Assembly (NCBI GenBank): GCA_964352855.1
Contig: CAYGTR010000013.1
Span: 4,914-68,913, forward strand
Source of the DNA: Litorimonas sp964352855
Lineage (GTDB): Bacteria > Pseudomonadota > Alphaproteobacteria > Caulobacterales > Maricaulaceae
Direction of reading: 5' to 3'
DNA: 64,000 bases
Positions 8,169-17,827 of this stretch are shown here, piece after piece (the first letter of the stretch is position 1; each line of letters starts with the position of its first letter). The notes below the pieces were generated by a model. That model had not been told where the DNA came from. It ran no database searches and worked only from the letters and a program-made list of their open reading frames with translations. The position numbers and the translations under genes are program-made.

Positions 8169-10115
8169 CTAGATAGGCAGAGGTTTGGACGGGCCGGATA
8201 AACCACCGGCTTTTTTAGCGCCTTCACCTCGACTTATGTCAGTATCCTTGGCCGGGCAAAAACTGAGAACAGTGGCCCCTTCCGCACGGGCCTCTTTGCC
8301 GGGCTGAATAAAATCGAGAGTACCGTCAGCCCTCAAAGCCAAAATTAAATCTAAATCATCTCCGCGATCTTTATAGAGGTCGTCCAACGTATAGGCTTCC
8401 GACAAATTCGTTGCGCGGAAGCGCCATCCGCCCCACCAATCGCGGGTGAGCGCATCGAAACTTCGGCCGCGAGACGTCAATGTTCGTCCACGTGAGGTAA
8501 AAGCAATCGTATCGCTATCATCCTCATCCCCTTCTTGTGCAGGCACCTGAAAGACCCGGTGACGCCCTAACTCCGGAGCGAATTCAACACAGACGAGCGA
8601 GTTGTAAGCATCATTGGGTGTTGCAGCGATAAGGTGATTAAAGGAAGAATGGTCTAAAGAATAATCGGCATTTTCAGACAAAACTTCACCATAAAAAGTG
8701 GCATGGCCCTCCAATCGGGCACCGCGTAAACGCCGCCAATTTGTGTCAGCAACAGTCACTTTTACCCCCATATCTTTTATCGCCTTGGCAAGACCTAGCG
8801 ACCAAGGATTTGCACCCACAATCATGACGCCATTTCCGGAGCCGGCCGCAAGACCAAGGGCTTTTGAAATAGGGCCAATTAAGAAACCTGCAAACAAGAC
8901 CGTTGCGAACACAAGCGCAAAGGCCAATGGGACAAAAAGCGTCCCGTCTGAGCGACCAATCGCATTTAATTCCGCTGCAAAAAGACCCGCAACCGCCACA
9001 GCTACAACACCTCGCGGAGCAATAAAACTAATCAGCAAACTTTCTTTCCAAGTCAGCCCGGAGAACAGCGTCGACAACATAACCGCAATCGGGCGAACAA
9101 AAAGCATCATCGCAAGAACAAAAACTAAAACCCGCCAGTTTGTGACAAATTCTCTCAAAATCGCCGGCGTGAGTGTGGCAGTCAAAATAACAAAAACACC
9201 CGAAACTAAGATAATCGCGATGTTTTCTTTGAACCGACGCATTTCGACCATGGACGCGAATTTCGTATTCGCCATTGTCATACCCAGAGCCGTCACAGCC
9301 AAGAGGCCCGTTTCATCTGCCAATCTATTCGCAATCACGTAAATCAGTAAAACCCACGCTAGGACAACGGGGGCTTTTAGGTATTCAGGTATGTGACCCC
9401 GACGGAACGCCCAAGCCATACCGATACCTGAAACAATCCCCACCAGAATGCCGAAAATCGCCGCAAACGCGAGTTTGCCGAAAACAAAATACATGGAGGC
9501 TTCGCTTTGAGAAAAGCGGATGAACTCATATCCCCCCACAGCAAAGAGCGCGCCGAGCGGGTCGTTCACAATCCCTTCCCATTTCAACACATTGGCCGGG
9601 CGGGATTTCAAATGCGCTTGTCGTAACAAAGGCATAATAACCGTTGGGCCGGTGACGACAAAGAGCCCCCCCACCATGACGGAAATATCCCAAGCCAGTC
9701 CAACAATATAGTGACATGCGGCGGCACCCAGAGCCCAAGCAATTGGGGCGGCGACAAACACCATACGGAAAACGGCACGGCGGGAGTCACCCAAATCTTT
9801 AAACCGCAGTGTCATTCCCCCTTCAAACAGGATAATGGCCACCGCAAGACCGATCATGGGCCTGTAAAGGTCACCAAAATCACTGACGGGATTCAGGCGG
9901 ACTTGTTGAAAAGCATTTTTGATAGGCTCGGGTAAATCGAAACCAAGGAGATAGCCCAACAGCGGGCCAAAAATCAGACCTGCAATCGCCATAAGGACAA
10001 TGGCAGGACGTTGTAGGCGCCATGCGAGCCATTGTGCGCCAATACCAAGACCGCCGATAACCGCTATTTTCAGAGGTAATGCATTTACCGCATGATGGGC
10101 AAGATCAATCGCCAT
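8169..10115 (-). CDS. Cation/proton antiporter (CPA family) with C-terminal nucleotide-binding-like domain
   Basis: A 648-residue protein with about 12 hydrophobic helices in residues 10-430, including FEGGMTL and GIVNDPLGALFA, the conserved ND-containing helix of CPA1-type Na+/H+ exchangers. The C-terminal part (from about residue 435) begins GNGVMIVGANPWSLG, a degenerate Rossmann-type glycine-rich loop like TrkA-N/KTN domains, suggesting regulation by a nucleotide. It exchanges protons for Na+ or K+ across the inner membrane. The ion specificity cannot be read from sequence. It reads in the same direction as the PBP gene, 110 nt away. Confidence 0.85.
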   Translation of the reverse strand: MAIDLAHHAVNALPLKIAVIGGLGIGAQWLAWRLQRPAIVLMAIAGLIFGPLLGYLLGFDLPEPIKNAFQQVRLNPVSDFGDLYRPMIGLAVAIILFEGGMTLRFKDLGDSRRAVFRMVFVAAPIAWALGAAACHYIVGLAWDISVMVGGLFVVTGPTVIMPLLRQAHLKSRPANVLKWEGIVNDPLGALFAVGGYEFIRFSQSEASMYFVFGKLAFAAIFGILVGIVSGIGMAWAFRRGHIPEYLKAPVVLAWVLLIYVIANRLADETGLLAVTALGMTMANTKFASMVEMRRFKENIAIILVSGVFVILTATLTPAILREFVTNWRVLVFVLAMMLFVRPIAVMLSTLFSGLTWKESLLISFIAPRGVVAVAVAGLFAAELNAIGRSDGTLFVPLAFALVFATVLFAGFLIGPISKALGLAAGSGNGVMIVGANPWSLGLAKAIKDMGVKVTVADTNWRRLRGARLEGHATFYGEVLSENADYSLDHSSFNHLIAATPNDAYNSLVCVEFAPELGRHRVFQVPAQEGDEDDSDTIAFTSRGRTLTSRGRSFDALTRDWWGGWRFRATNLSEAYTLDDLYKDRGDDLDLILALRADGTLDFIQPGKEARAEGATVLSFCPAKDTDISRGEGAKKAGGLSGPSKPLPI

Positions 10116-10204
10116 GCTTATCCTTTAAATCGCCTATGCTGAAGGCTCATAGGGCACAGCTCGGTAAAACAAATCATGCGACCTCCCGAATCCCTTGGAT
10201 GACT

Positions 10205-10738
10205 TTACGCGTCGACTCTTTGAATATCAAACCCGATATCATTATTTCCGTAACTGCCATTATCATAGGAATCGACATGGTCTTGAAAGTAATTCATCAC
10301 ATGCTCATAGATGCCTTCTAGAAGTGCGCCAAGTTCAATATCATCTATGGGAAGTGACAATCGATATTCGCGCCCTTTATCAATACCAATAAAGACGTTC
10401 TCGCCTTCTTTTCGACATGTTAAAATGAGGCGCATATAATCCCCTTGTCTGGAGATCGCGACGGCGAGACCAAAACTAATCGGCTCCAGCGGTAAAAAAC
10501 CTTTGCCTGACACTGAAAAAGCAGCAGACCCTGAATTTTGCGCCGCAAAAGGACCGGAAGGCGGAACAAGATAGACACATTGGCGGCCTTCATCCAAAAA
10601 ACGACAAAATGAATTTCGAATCGTCTCGGCTACATTTCGAACTTGCGAATAATTTTGAAAACTCCGATCACCATAAGTCTCAGCTGCTTTGGAAAGCAGA
10701 TCCAATCGGGAGGGAGAGTCGCTTTTCTTCTCAGCCAT
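10205..10738 (-). CDS. Hypothetical protein, unknown function
   Basis: A 177-residue soluble protein I do not recognise. It has no signal peptide or membrane helix. The C-terminus is acidic and asparagine/glycine-rich (DSYDNGSYGNNDIGFD), and the middle alternates short hydrophobic strands, suggesting an alpha/beta domain. It ends 89 nt upstream of the antiporter start on the same strand and lies downstream of the SDR gene, so it could belong to one transcript with either. The ATG at 10738 is preceded by AAGGACATAAA, a usable ribosome site. Coding potential is supported by length and ordinary amino-acid composition, not by homology. Confidence 0.65.
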   Translation of the reverse strand: MAEKKSDSPSRLDLLSKAAETYGDRSFQNYSQVRNVAETIRNSFCRFLDEGRQCVYLVPPSGPFAAQNSGSAAFSVSGKGFLPLEPISFGLAVAISRQGDYMRLILTCRKEGENVFIGIDKGREYRLSLPIDDIELGALLEGIYEHVMNYFQDHVDSYDNGSYGNNDIGFDIQRVDA

Positions 10739-10802
10739 TTTATGTCCTTATCGCTATCAATTTTTCAAACTTAGCCTAGACAAACTGAGATTGGCAGTAA
10801 AA

Positions 10803-11708
10803 TCATTTGGTTTTTAGAATGGCCTCTAAACCCACTTCATAATCCGAGTATTTTGGCACCCAGTTCAATTCCGATTGTGCGCACGTAATATCTATGCGTT
10901 TCGTCTCACTGTAAAACGTACGTGCCATGTCAGAAACGCTCTCATGATCCAGTGAGACACGCATCGGCTTTGGAGCATTAATGAGACCTGCTGCGAAATC
11001 CAACACATCTTGTGGCGGGGCGGGATAACCATCTGCAAGGTTGTAAATAGCCTGAGGATTAGGCCTCGCAATTGAGGCGATAACCGCCGTTGTAATGTCA
11101 TCAACATGAATGCGGTTGACCACATGCCCCTCTTTGATCACAGCGCGCGATGATCCTTCACGAAGTTTGTCAAAAGGATTTCGGCCTTTCCCATATGTAT
11201 CGGGGCCATAAATGCCGGCAAGGCGGAAAATATGTACGGGCCAGCCTGTCTCAAGCCATTCCAATTCTGCCTCAGCGCGCGCAAAACCTCGTTTTAATTG
11301 TGGACTGGCAGGTTCGCCTTCAAATGCCCATTGACCTTGCCTGTCACCATATACGCTTGTTGCCGACAGATAGCCGATCCATTTCGCCTTGGGAGATAAG
11401 TCCGAAAAAAGACTAACCACGGGATCAAAAAAGCCTTTCCCATCGCGTCCTTTTGCAGGAGGTATCGCGCTGATAATGACATCGGCTTCCTCAAAAAGCG
11501 CTTCGATATGCGGATATTCAAGCGAGCTTGACACTATAGCCTGAATACCGAATTTTGCTAAGCTATCGACGTTCTCGGCTTCGCGCGTCGTCCCCCAAAT
11601 TTCATAACCAAGATCACGCAGGGAGCCAGCTATTGCGCGCGACGTATAACCCGCGCCAAGCAGTAAGGCGATAGCTCGTCCTGTCTGCAAATTAATGTCT
11701 TCCGCCAT
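10803..11708 (-). CDS. NAD(P)-dependent epimerase/dehydratase-like SDR (YeeZ type)
   Basis: This 301-residue Rossmann protein has the nucleotide-binding loop LLGAGYTSRAI (residues 16-26), an ISAIPP strand and a LSATSVYGDRQG block where extended SDRs carry Ser/Tyr. The Lys expected four residues after Tyr is replaced by Gln, as in YeeZ-like members, so classical YxxxK chemistry is unlikely. The middle contains FRLAGIYGPDTYGKGRNPFDKL, typical of the group. Cytoplasmic; substrate unknown. It is divergent from the TPR gene, with 35 nt between the starts. Confidence 0.8.
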   Translation of the reverse strand: MAEDINLQTGRAIALLLGAGYTSRAIAGSLRDLGYEIWGTTREAENVDSLAKFGIQAIVSSSLEYPHIEALFEEADVIISAIPPAKGRDGKGFFDPVVSLFSDLSPKAKWIGYLSATSVYGDRQGQWAFEGEPASPQLKRGFARAEAELEWLETGWPVHIFRLAGIYGPDTYGKGRNPFDKLREGSSRAVIKEGHVVNRIHVDDITTAVIASIARPNPQAIYNLADGYPAPPQDVLDFAAGLINAPKPMRVSLDHESVSDMARTFYSETKRIDITCAQSELNWVPKYSDYEVGLEAILKTK

Positions 11709-11743
11709 TGCTGAACAACCCCTCCCCTTGCTAAAGGCGATTT

Positions 11744-12451
11744 ATGTTAAAACGCCTTTTCATATCAACATCATTTTGCATCGTCATGGCCTTGTTTGCT
11801 GCAAATGCCAAGGCAACAGATAAGGTCGTTTCAGATTCAAAAACAGGCGATCTGACGGAAGCTTTTGATAAAAAACATGAAGCTTGTTTAGAGCGTATCG
11901 CGGTTGATTCCGACCTTGCCTATGAAGAGGCTATGATTTGGCGCTCGGAAGGTGGAGGGCGTCGCGCTAAACATTGCGAAGCCATGGCGCTCTTTGCACT
12001 CGGGCATGAAGACGAAGCTGCATATAGGCTAGATAAACTGGCCAAAGCTGCCGATGGCGGTTCCAAGCATATGCGCGCCGATTTCTTTTCTGAAGCAGCG
12101 AATTTCTGGCTCGCGGCTGGTAACTCTGAAAAAGCCTATTCATCCGCCACGGAAGGCTTGAAGCTTAAGAAAGACCATACTGACTTACGGATTGCACGGG
12201 CACGGGTTTACGCCGTGACAAAACGCTATGATTACGCAGAGACAGACCTAACATCGGCGCTCGTCTTTGACCCACAACATGCAGGGGCCCTGCGCTACAG
12301 AGCTGATGCGCGGTTAAACCAAGACAAATTGAATGCCGCCTTAGACGATATTGAGGCGGCCATGGCACTGGATCCAGAAAGTGTTGAAACCGCCCTCTTA
12401 CGTGGACGTATCAAAGAAGCTATTCGGCGTCAAAAAGAAGACACCGAATAA
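11744..12451 (+). CDS. Secreted tetratricopeptide-repeat protein
   Basis: A 235-residue protein with an N-terminal signal peptide (positive MLKR, hydrophobic core to about residue 24, ANAKA cleavage region) and helical repeats that fit TPR units. The clearest is at about residues 150-220, with ARVYAVTKRYDYAETDLTSAL and ALDDIEAAMALDPES motifs. It is likely a periplasmic scaffold or binding protein. It is divergent from the SDR gene and convergent with the DPP-IV gene, with only 8 nt between the stop codons. No specific partner can be inferred. Confidence 0.75.
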   Translation: MLKRLFISTSFCIVMALFAANAKATDKVVSDSKTGDLTEAFDKKHEACLERIAVDSDLAYEEAMIWRSEGGGRRAKHCEAMALFALGHEDEAAYRLDKLAKAADGGSKHMRADFFSEAANFWLAAGNSEKAYSSATEGLKLKKDHTDLRIARARVYAVTKRYDYAETDLTSALVFDPQHAGALRYRADARLNQDKLNAALDDIEAAMALDPESVETALLRGRIKEAIRRQKEDTE

Positions 12452-12459
12452 TAAAGCCT

Positions 12460-14946
12460 TTAGTTTTTAGGCGTCAAAGTTTCTAAGAAAAACTCTAATA
12501 TTTGACGATCCCGATGCGTTTTGTTGGCCGTATCCCGGAAGCCGTGTTTCTCACCCGGATAGGTCATTACGCGCATATTATGGCGACCAGATTTTTGCAT
12601 GGCATCCATCAGCATAATGGAATGGCGAAACACAACATTATCATCCGCCATACCATGAATAAGCAAAACCGGCTCTGTCAAACCCTCAATATGTGCAAAG
12701 ACACTGCCGTTTTCATAAGCGCCTTCGGTATAGTTCTCCGTTCCGGGGTTCGGGTCTCCTAGGTAACGCTCCGTATAGGCCGTATCATAAAGCTTCCAAT
12801 CGGTAACAGGAGCACCGGAGACACCGCTGACATAATCATCTGTCTGACCCAACATGTGTAAAACCATATAACCCCCATATGACCACCCATAAACACCCAT
12901 GCGCTCAGGGTCGATAAAGCTTTGGGAACGTAGAAACTCTGCACCCCGTTCTTGATCGACAACCTCAGTGTGACCCATCGCGCGATAAAGATGATCCTCA
13001 AATGCTTTGCCGTGATTCGTCGCACCGCGGTTATCCAATTGAAATACGACAAAACCATGATGGGCGAGCATTTGGGCAAGTGGTGTGCTCCGGCCCCACT
13101 CCCGCTTCACGCGTTGAACACCTGGCCCTCCATAAACAATCGTTATACTTGCGCGCTTTTGCCCCGGCTTTAGATCCTTCGGTTTATAAAGCATATAATT
13201 AAGCGGCGTTCCGTCTTCGGCTTGAATTTGACCAAATTCGGGTGTGATATGGTTCGCCAGATAAGGCGCATAAGGGTGCGTGCTATTTAAAGGGTTTTCA
13301 TTCAACCATGCGAGAGGCGTCCCGTCTGCGGCGTAAGCTCGTGTTTGAGACGGTGTGTTTGTATCATTATAGGTGCCGATATAACGCGAACAATCTTTGT
13401 TGAAACTGGCCGAATTTTGTCCGGGGCGTGAACTGATTTGAGTGACAACGGGCGCAACCATTTCAGGCATATCGATCGCCACATTCGCATTCTCAGCATC
13501 AGGGCTTTCATCTGTTTCAGAGACCGTATTCCCCTCTTCGCTGACAGCTTGTTCAACAGCCGGTGAGATTTTAAAAATATGTGTCTCAAGAGGTGTTTCA
13601 TTCCAGCCCTGCACGAACAGATCTCCTGTTTCCGTATTTTGACACAGCAGGCTTTGTACATTCATCTTTTCCGGAGTCAGCGACATGATAGTTCCGTCTG
13701 CACCAATATTAAAAATTTGGCGTTTATCATTCTGTTCAGCAGACCAAAGCAAGCTCCCGTCTTGTTGGGCTTTCGGAGATGGCCCAATATTCAGCCATGT
13801 CAGAGACGTCTCCGTATAAATGACTTCGCCTTTTCCTGTGCGCGCATTAAATCGTTTAAAGGTATGTGTTTTATGATCTCGCGATAAAATTCCGGCGACC
13901 AAGGACTGACCATCCGTATCCCAAACAACACGCGTGAGATAAATATCTTTATCTTCGCCTAAATCCAACCAACGCGTAGAGCCGCCATTTGTGCTGACAA
14001 CACCGAGTTTGATCGTGGCATTCGGCGTGCCCGTGAAAGGGTAACGCTGCGCAATATTCGTGACGCCGTCGACTCCAAAATCGAGACGATTCTCAATCGC
14101 GATGGGGGACTCGTTAATTTGCGTATAGGCCACGCGATCGGCATTTGGAGAGAGCCAATATCCCGTATCCCGATCTAATTCTTCTTGAACTACAAAACTC
14201 GCCGTCGCATTGCGAATTGTGTCTGTTGCGCCGTCTGAGAGTTGACGCTCCAATCCAGTCTCTAAGTCTTTTATATAGAGCTCATTATCGCGGACATAGG
14301 CCACTTTCGATCCATCTGCACTGACTTTCGGGTCTGTTTCAAACCCTTTCGTCGCGGTCACCTGGCGGCTCTTTTGTGTCTCTAGATCGTATAGATAAAT
14401 ATCTCCGCCCAATGGGAAGAGTAAAAGATTATCCCCGACCCAAGAATAGCTGATAATACCTGATCCATATTCTCTAGCGCGTTCGCGACGATTTTTCTCT
14501 TCCTCTGAGAGCACTTCCGGGCCTTCAAGCAAATCCGTAGAGCTAACGAGCAAGCGTCCCTCACCCGTGGTAAGATCATAAGCCCAAAGGTCTTTTTGAT
14601 TGGCATCATCTTCGCGACCCTGAAGCACAGTCACAAATTCGCCATTTGGGGCAATTTGAGCGCGCGACAATGTCGTACCGGCAATATTAATGTTACCATT
14701 GATAATTTCAGGCGTGAGGAACCCTTGGCCGGGGTTTGTTTTGAGATAGCTGGGCTGACGCGCGGCCTGCTGCGCTTGATAGGCCGCTTCCTGCAGGCTG
14801 TCTGACGTCCGCGATGACGTCTCAGATAACGCCGTCTCTGCTTGAGACAAATCTGTTTCAGTTGAAGACGGATCCGCACAGGCGGATAAAAGTGTCGCTA
14901 GCGCAATACTCGTTGCCGCGTAAGAAAACAGTTTCAATTTAAACAT
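12460..14946 (-). CDS. S9-family dipeptidyl peptidase IV, lipoprotein
   Basis: Counting from the upstream in-frame ATG at 14967, the protein is 835 residues; I prefer the ATG at 14946 (MFKLKLF) because AAAAGG sits at proper spacing before it and it gives a clean lipoprotein signal ending LLSAC. The N-terminal half is a beta-propeller containing VQEELDRDTGYW, the double-Glu motif that binds the substrate N-terminus. The C-terminal hydrolase has GWSYGGYM (Ser about 696), ADDNVVF (Asp about 776) and EKHGF (His about 808). It removes X-Pro/X-Ala dipeptides, here probably at the outer membrane or periplasm. Propeller-type DPP-IVs are common in marine Alphaproteobacteria that feed on peptides. Confidence 0.92.
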   Translation of the reverse strand: MFKLKLFSYAATSIALATLLSACADPSSTETDLSQAETALSETSSRTSDSLQEAAYQAQQAARQPSYLKTNPGQGFLTPEIINGNINIAGTTLSRAQIAPNGEFVTVLQGREDDANQKDLWAYDLTTGEGRLLVSSTDLLEGPEVLSEEEKNRRERAREYGSGIISYSWVGDNLLLFPLGGDIYLYDLETQKSRQVTATKGFETDPKVSADGSKVAYVRDNELYIKDLETGLERQLSDGATDTIRNATASFVVQEELDRDTGYWLSPNADRVAYTQINESPIAIENRLDFGVDGVTNIAQRYPFTGTPNATIKLGVVSTNGGSTRWLDLGEDKDIYLTRVVWDTDGQSLVAGILSRDHKTHTFKRFNARTGKGEVIYTETSLTWLNIGPSPKAQQDGSLLWSAEQNDKRQIFNIGADGTIMSLTPEKMNVQSLLCQNTETGDLFVQGWNETPLETHIFKISPAVEQAVSEEGNTVSETDESPDAENANVAIDMPEMVAPVVTQISSRPGQNSASFNKDCSRYIGTYNDTNTPSQTRAYAADGTPLAWLNENPLNSTHPYAPYLANHITPEFGQIQAEDGTPLNYMLYKPKDLKPGQKRASITIVYGGPGVQRVKREWGRSTPLAQMLAHHGFVVFQLDNRGATNHGKAFEDHLYRAMGHTEVVDQERGAEFLRSQSFIDPERMGVYGWSYGGYMVLHMLGQTDDYVSGVSGAPVTDWKLYDTAYTERYLGDPNPGTENYTEGAYENGSVFAHIEGLTEPVLLIHGMADDNVVFRHSIMLMDAMQKSGRHNMRVMTYPGEKHGFRDTANKTHRDRQILEFFLETLTPKN

Positions 14947-15129
14947 GGCGAACCTTTTTATGATCATGCTCTCGGCATTTTGTCTGTTGGCACCGTTTAA
15001 TATGATGCCCTACAGACATTCAAGTCTTTCCGCTTTTTTCCTACCTGCTTCACATATCTGCCCAAAGGCTGTCCATAATTAATCGCGAAAGATTATTGCA
15101 AGTTTGGCGGGTTGGGATAGGCTCATTTT

Positions 15130-16596
15130 ATGCTCGATTTGCGCCCAGTCTTTTTTGTTGTCGGCCTGATGGTCGCGGCCTTGGGCCTCCTTATGTTTAT
15201 CCCGATGTTTGTCGATATGGCATATGAAGGCCGGTCTTGGCGGGCATTTGCGATTTCAGGCATGCTCACAAGCCTTCTGGGTGCTGCACTGGCCATGGCA
15301 AATTATATGCCCAAACCGGATTTGAGAGCACGTGGGGCTTTCCTTCTGACGGTGTCTTCTTGGTTTGCTCTGTCCGGCTTTGCGGCTTTACCCTTCTTAA
15401 TGGAGCCTGTTGGTTTGTCTTTGACAGATGCTTTCTTTGAAGCCACATCCGGCATTACAACAACAGGGTCGACGATTTTGATAGGTCTGGACGATATGCC
15501 AAAAGGGATATTGTTATGGCGCGCACTGCTGCAATGGATAGGCGGCATTGGGATTATTGTCACAGCTATGGCAGTATTGCCCATGCTAAAAGTGGGGGGC
15601 ATGCAACTTTTTCGGCTTGAAAGCTCTGATATGGGTGAAAAAATACTGCCGCGTGCCGCGTCAATTGCAGCGGCTATTTCAATAATATATCTCACACTCA
15701 CAATCGTCTGCGCCATACTTTATATGGTTGCAGGGATGAACGGGTTTGATGCCGTCGCCCATGCGATGACGACATTAGCAACCGGCGGCTACTCAACATC
15801 TGATGCCTCAATGGGCGGCTTTATGGATAATGGCGCTGATTTAGTCGGCATTGCCTTTATGTTGGCAGGTGCAATGCCTTTCGGCGTTTATTTGCTTATG
15901 AGCCGAGGTAATTTAAAAGCCCCATTCAAAGACTCTCAAGTGCGCGCTTTTCTTGTGATCATGACAGCGCTTATCGCAATGATTACCTTGGGTTTATGGG
16001 CCGGAACAGAATATGGCGGAGCCGAAGGCGAAACTTTCTGGCGCGCTTTGCGGCTCTCGGCCTTTAATACGGTCTCAATTGTAACGGGCACGGGTTACGC
16101 CACTGCGGATTACAATGCATGGGGGCCTTTTGCAGTCGCCGCCTTTTTTGCCTTTATGTTTATTGGGGGATGTGCGGGGTCGACGGCCTGTTCGATAAAA
16201 ATATTCCGATATCAAGTCGCTTTCGAAGCCTTACGTGGCTATCTCTTCAAAATGCCCCGCAACCATGCTGTTGCCCCTTTACGTTATGGGGGCGCGCCCT
16301 TACCTGAAGCGGTTGTGTATTCCGTTTTGAGTTATTTCTTTTTGTTCTTCTTAACCTTCGCCGCCACTGCCGTCATGCTGTCTATGTTAGGGCTTGATCC
16401 CATCACAGCATGGTCTGGAGCAGGAAGTGCCGTTGCAAATGTCGGTCCCGGTCTCGGCGATATTATCGGTCCCTCTGGGACATATGAGACACTGCCCAAT
16501 AGTGCAAAATGGGTTCTAATGACCGCTATGATCGTTGGACGATTAGAAATTGTGACGGCCTTGGTAGTTCTGAGCCCCGCATTTTGGCGTTCTTAA
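15130..16596 (+). CDS. trkH: Potassium uptake protein, TrkH family
   Basis: This 488-residue membrane protein has the four-fold M1-P-M2 layout. The selectivity-filter loops are visible as TTTGST, LATGGYS, VTGTGYA and NVGPGLG, and a conserved GGIGIIV helix follows the first loop. TrkH moves K+ across the inner membrane together with a cytoplasmic TrkA regulator, which is not in this window. It is preceded by a 160-nt gap from the DPP-IV start. Its stop (16594-16596) overlaps the stop of the convergent hslO gene. Trk versus Ktr subtype cannot be decided without the partner. Confidence 0.9.
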   Translation: MLDLRPVFFVVGLMVAALGLLMFIPMFVDMAYEGRSWRAFAISGMLTSLLGAALAMANYMPKPDLRARGAFLLTVSSWFALSGFAALPFLMEPVGLSLTDAFFEATSGITTTGSTILIGLDDMPKGILLWRALLQWIGGIGIIVTAMAVLPMLKVGGMQLFRLESSDMGEKILPRAASIAAAISIIYLTLTIVCAILYMVAGMNGFDAVAHAMTTLATGGYSTSDASMGGFMDNGADLVGIAFMLAGAMPFGVYLLMSRGNLKAPFKDSQVRAFLVIMTALIAMITLGLWAGTEYGGAEGETFWRALRLSAFNTVSIVTGTGYATADYNAWGPFAVAAFFAFMFIGGCAGSTACSIKIFRYQVAFEALRGYLFKMPRNHAVAPLRYGGAPLPEAVVYSVLSYFFLFFLTFAATAVMLSMLGLDPITAWSGAGSAVANVGPGLGDIIGPSGTYETLPNSAKWVLMTAMIVGRLEIVTALVVLSPAFWRS

Positions 16597-17540
16597 TTCA
16601 TTAAATCGTCTAGTGAGAAAATGTAATCTGTGGCGCAAAACTCACAATTCGCTTTAATCGTTTCTCCGTCTTCGGCCATATCTAATACAGACTCTCGGTC
16701 GAAGCTCTTGAGCGTATTTTCTAATCTGTCTCGAGAGCACTGACATTTACCTGATATATCATGTGTTTCGACGATGCGAACACCTTCTTCATGAAATAAG
16801 CGATAGAGCAGTCGGTCTTGTGAAAGTTGCGGATCTATTAGCTCTGCATCTGTGAGTGTACTAAATAATGACCGTGCCGTATCCCACGCATCTTGTGTGT
16901 CGCCACGAGCTTTATCGTTCGCAATACGTTGGATCATCATACCACCACCGCGCCAGTTCAAGGCTTCGCCTTGAGTTTGCACCTGTCCAATGGCTAGCCG
17001 AATTTGAGTCGGAATTTGTTCGGATTGTTCAAAATAATGTTGCGCACAATCCGATAGGCGCTCACCCTGAATTGCGGCCAGGCCTTGATACTGATCCATA
17101 TCGGGGCCTTGATCAATAGTCATAGAAAATGTGCCTCCGCCCAATAATATATCCGCCCCCGGATTAGGCGTATCAATCATAATATTACGTAACATCTTTT
17201 CTTCCCAACGCGCATAACCCCTTATGGCTCCGTCCGTTGTACAATCGGCTATCAAAAGACTTATAGCACCGTCATTCGTACCATGACACTGCACAACAAG
17301 ACGGCCTTTGAATTTTAAGGCTTGTGTTATCAAAGCCCCCATAAGCATAGCTTCACCCAATAGCCGTGCAATGGGAGCAGGGTAACGTGCCTCACCGTTC
17401 TGTCCCGTCAGAGCTTGATTGAGTGCATCGCCGAGATGAACGGATCGCCCGCGTACAGGCTGGTCATTCAACTGAAAGACGATGACTTCATTATCGGAAA
17501 GTGCGTTCAGGTTTGCGGGAAGAGAGGTGTTATCGATCAT
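16593..17540 (-). CDS. hslO: Hsp33 redox-regulated chaperone
   Basis: Starting at ATG 17540 gives 315 residues, beginning MIDNTSLP; an upstream in-frame ATG at 17591 would add a 17-residue non-homologous tail, so I chose the internal start. The C-terminus shows the zinc/redox motif CQC followed about 30 residues later by CEFC, the four cysteines that bind zinc when reduced and form disulfides under oxidative stress, switching the holdase on. The N-terminal domain has the RGRSVHLGDALN block of the family. Cytoplasmic. The gene is convergent with trkH, with overlapping stop codons. Confidence 0.93.
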   Translation of the reverse strand: MIDNTSLPANLNALSDNEVIVFQLNDQPVRGRSVHLGDALNQALTGQNGEARYPAPIARLLGEAMLMGALITQALKFKGRLVVQCHGTNDGAISLLIADCTTDGAIRGYARWEEKMLRNIMIDTPNPGADILLGGGTFSMTIDQGPDMDQYQGLAAIQGERLSDCAQHYFEQSEQIPTQIRLAIGQVQTQGEALNWRGGGMMIQRIANDKARGDTQDAWDTARSLFSTLTDAELIDPQLSQDRLLYRLFHEEGVRIVETHDISGKCQCSRDRLENTLKSFDRESVLDMAEDGETIKANCEFCATDYIFSLDDLMN

Positions 17541-17730
17541 GAAGCTTATTTGGGGGTTTTTGGCGGCAAAGCAAGATGTCTGACAAAACACTCACTATTT
17601 TCAGCCAAATGTCTTTGGCTCCCTATGGCTCCCCGCCTCCTTATTTGCGAAAGTTAGGCGTATCACTTAAATTGCATGAAATACGGGAGCAGCACTCTCA
17701 TTAACTCACTTGCCTTGCCGCGTTCGAGCG

Positions 17731-17762
17731 ACAAAGAAAAACCCCGCTGGCGAGGCGGGGTT
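17731..17762 (-). terminator. Rho-independent terminator after ctrA
   Basis: On the minus strand a hairpin AACCCCGC/GCGGGGTT (8 bp, 17740-17747 and 17755-17762, 7-nt loop) is followed directly by TTTTTCTTTG. It lies about 66 nt past the ctrA stop in the direction of ctrA transcription, so it is the natural ctrA terminator. Confidence 0.85.
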
Positions 17763-17827
17763 GTATTCATGAGAGTGGGAGGTCCTCTCCATATGAGCGC
17801 AAGTCCTTTGCGCTCACGTCTAAACGC

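Noticed and set aside
8698..9342. 214-residue open frame antisense to the antiporter gene
   Set aside because: The opposite strand encodes a well-formed antiporter with the ND helix; this frame is a low-complexity Ala/Thr/Lys shadow.
14947..14967. Upstream start for the DPP-IV gene
   Set aside because: The ATG at 14967 is in frame but lacks a good ribosome site; the ATG at 14946 has AAAAGG and a cleaner lipoprotein signal.
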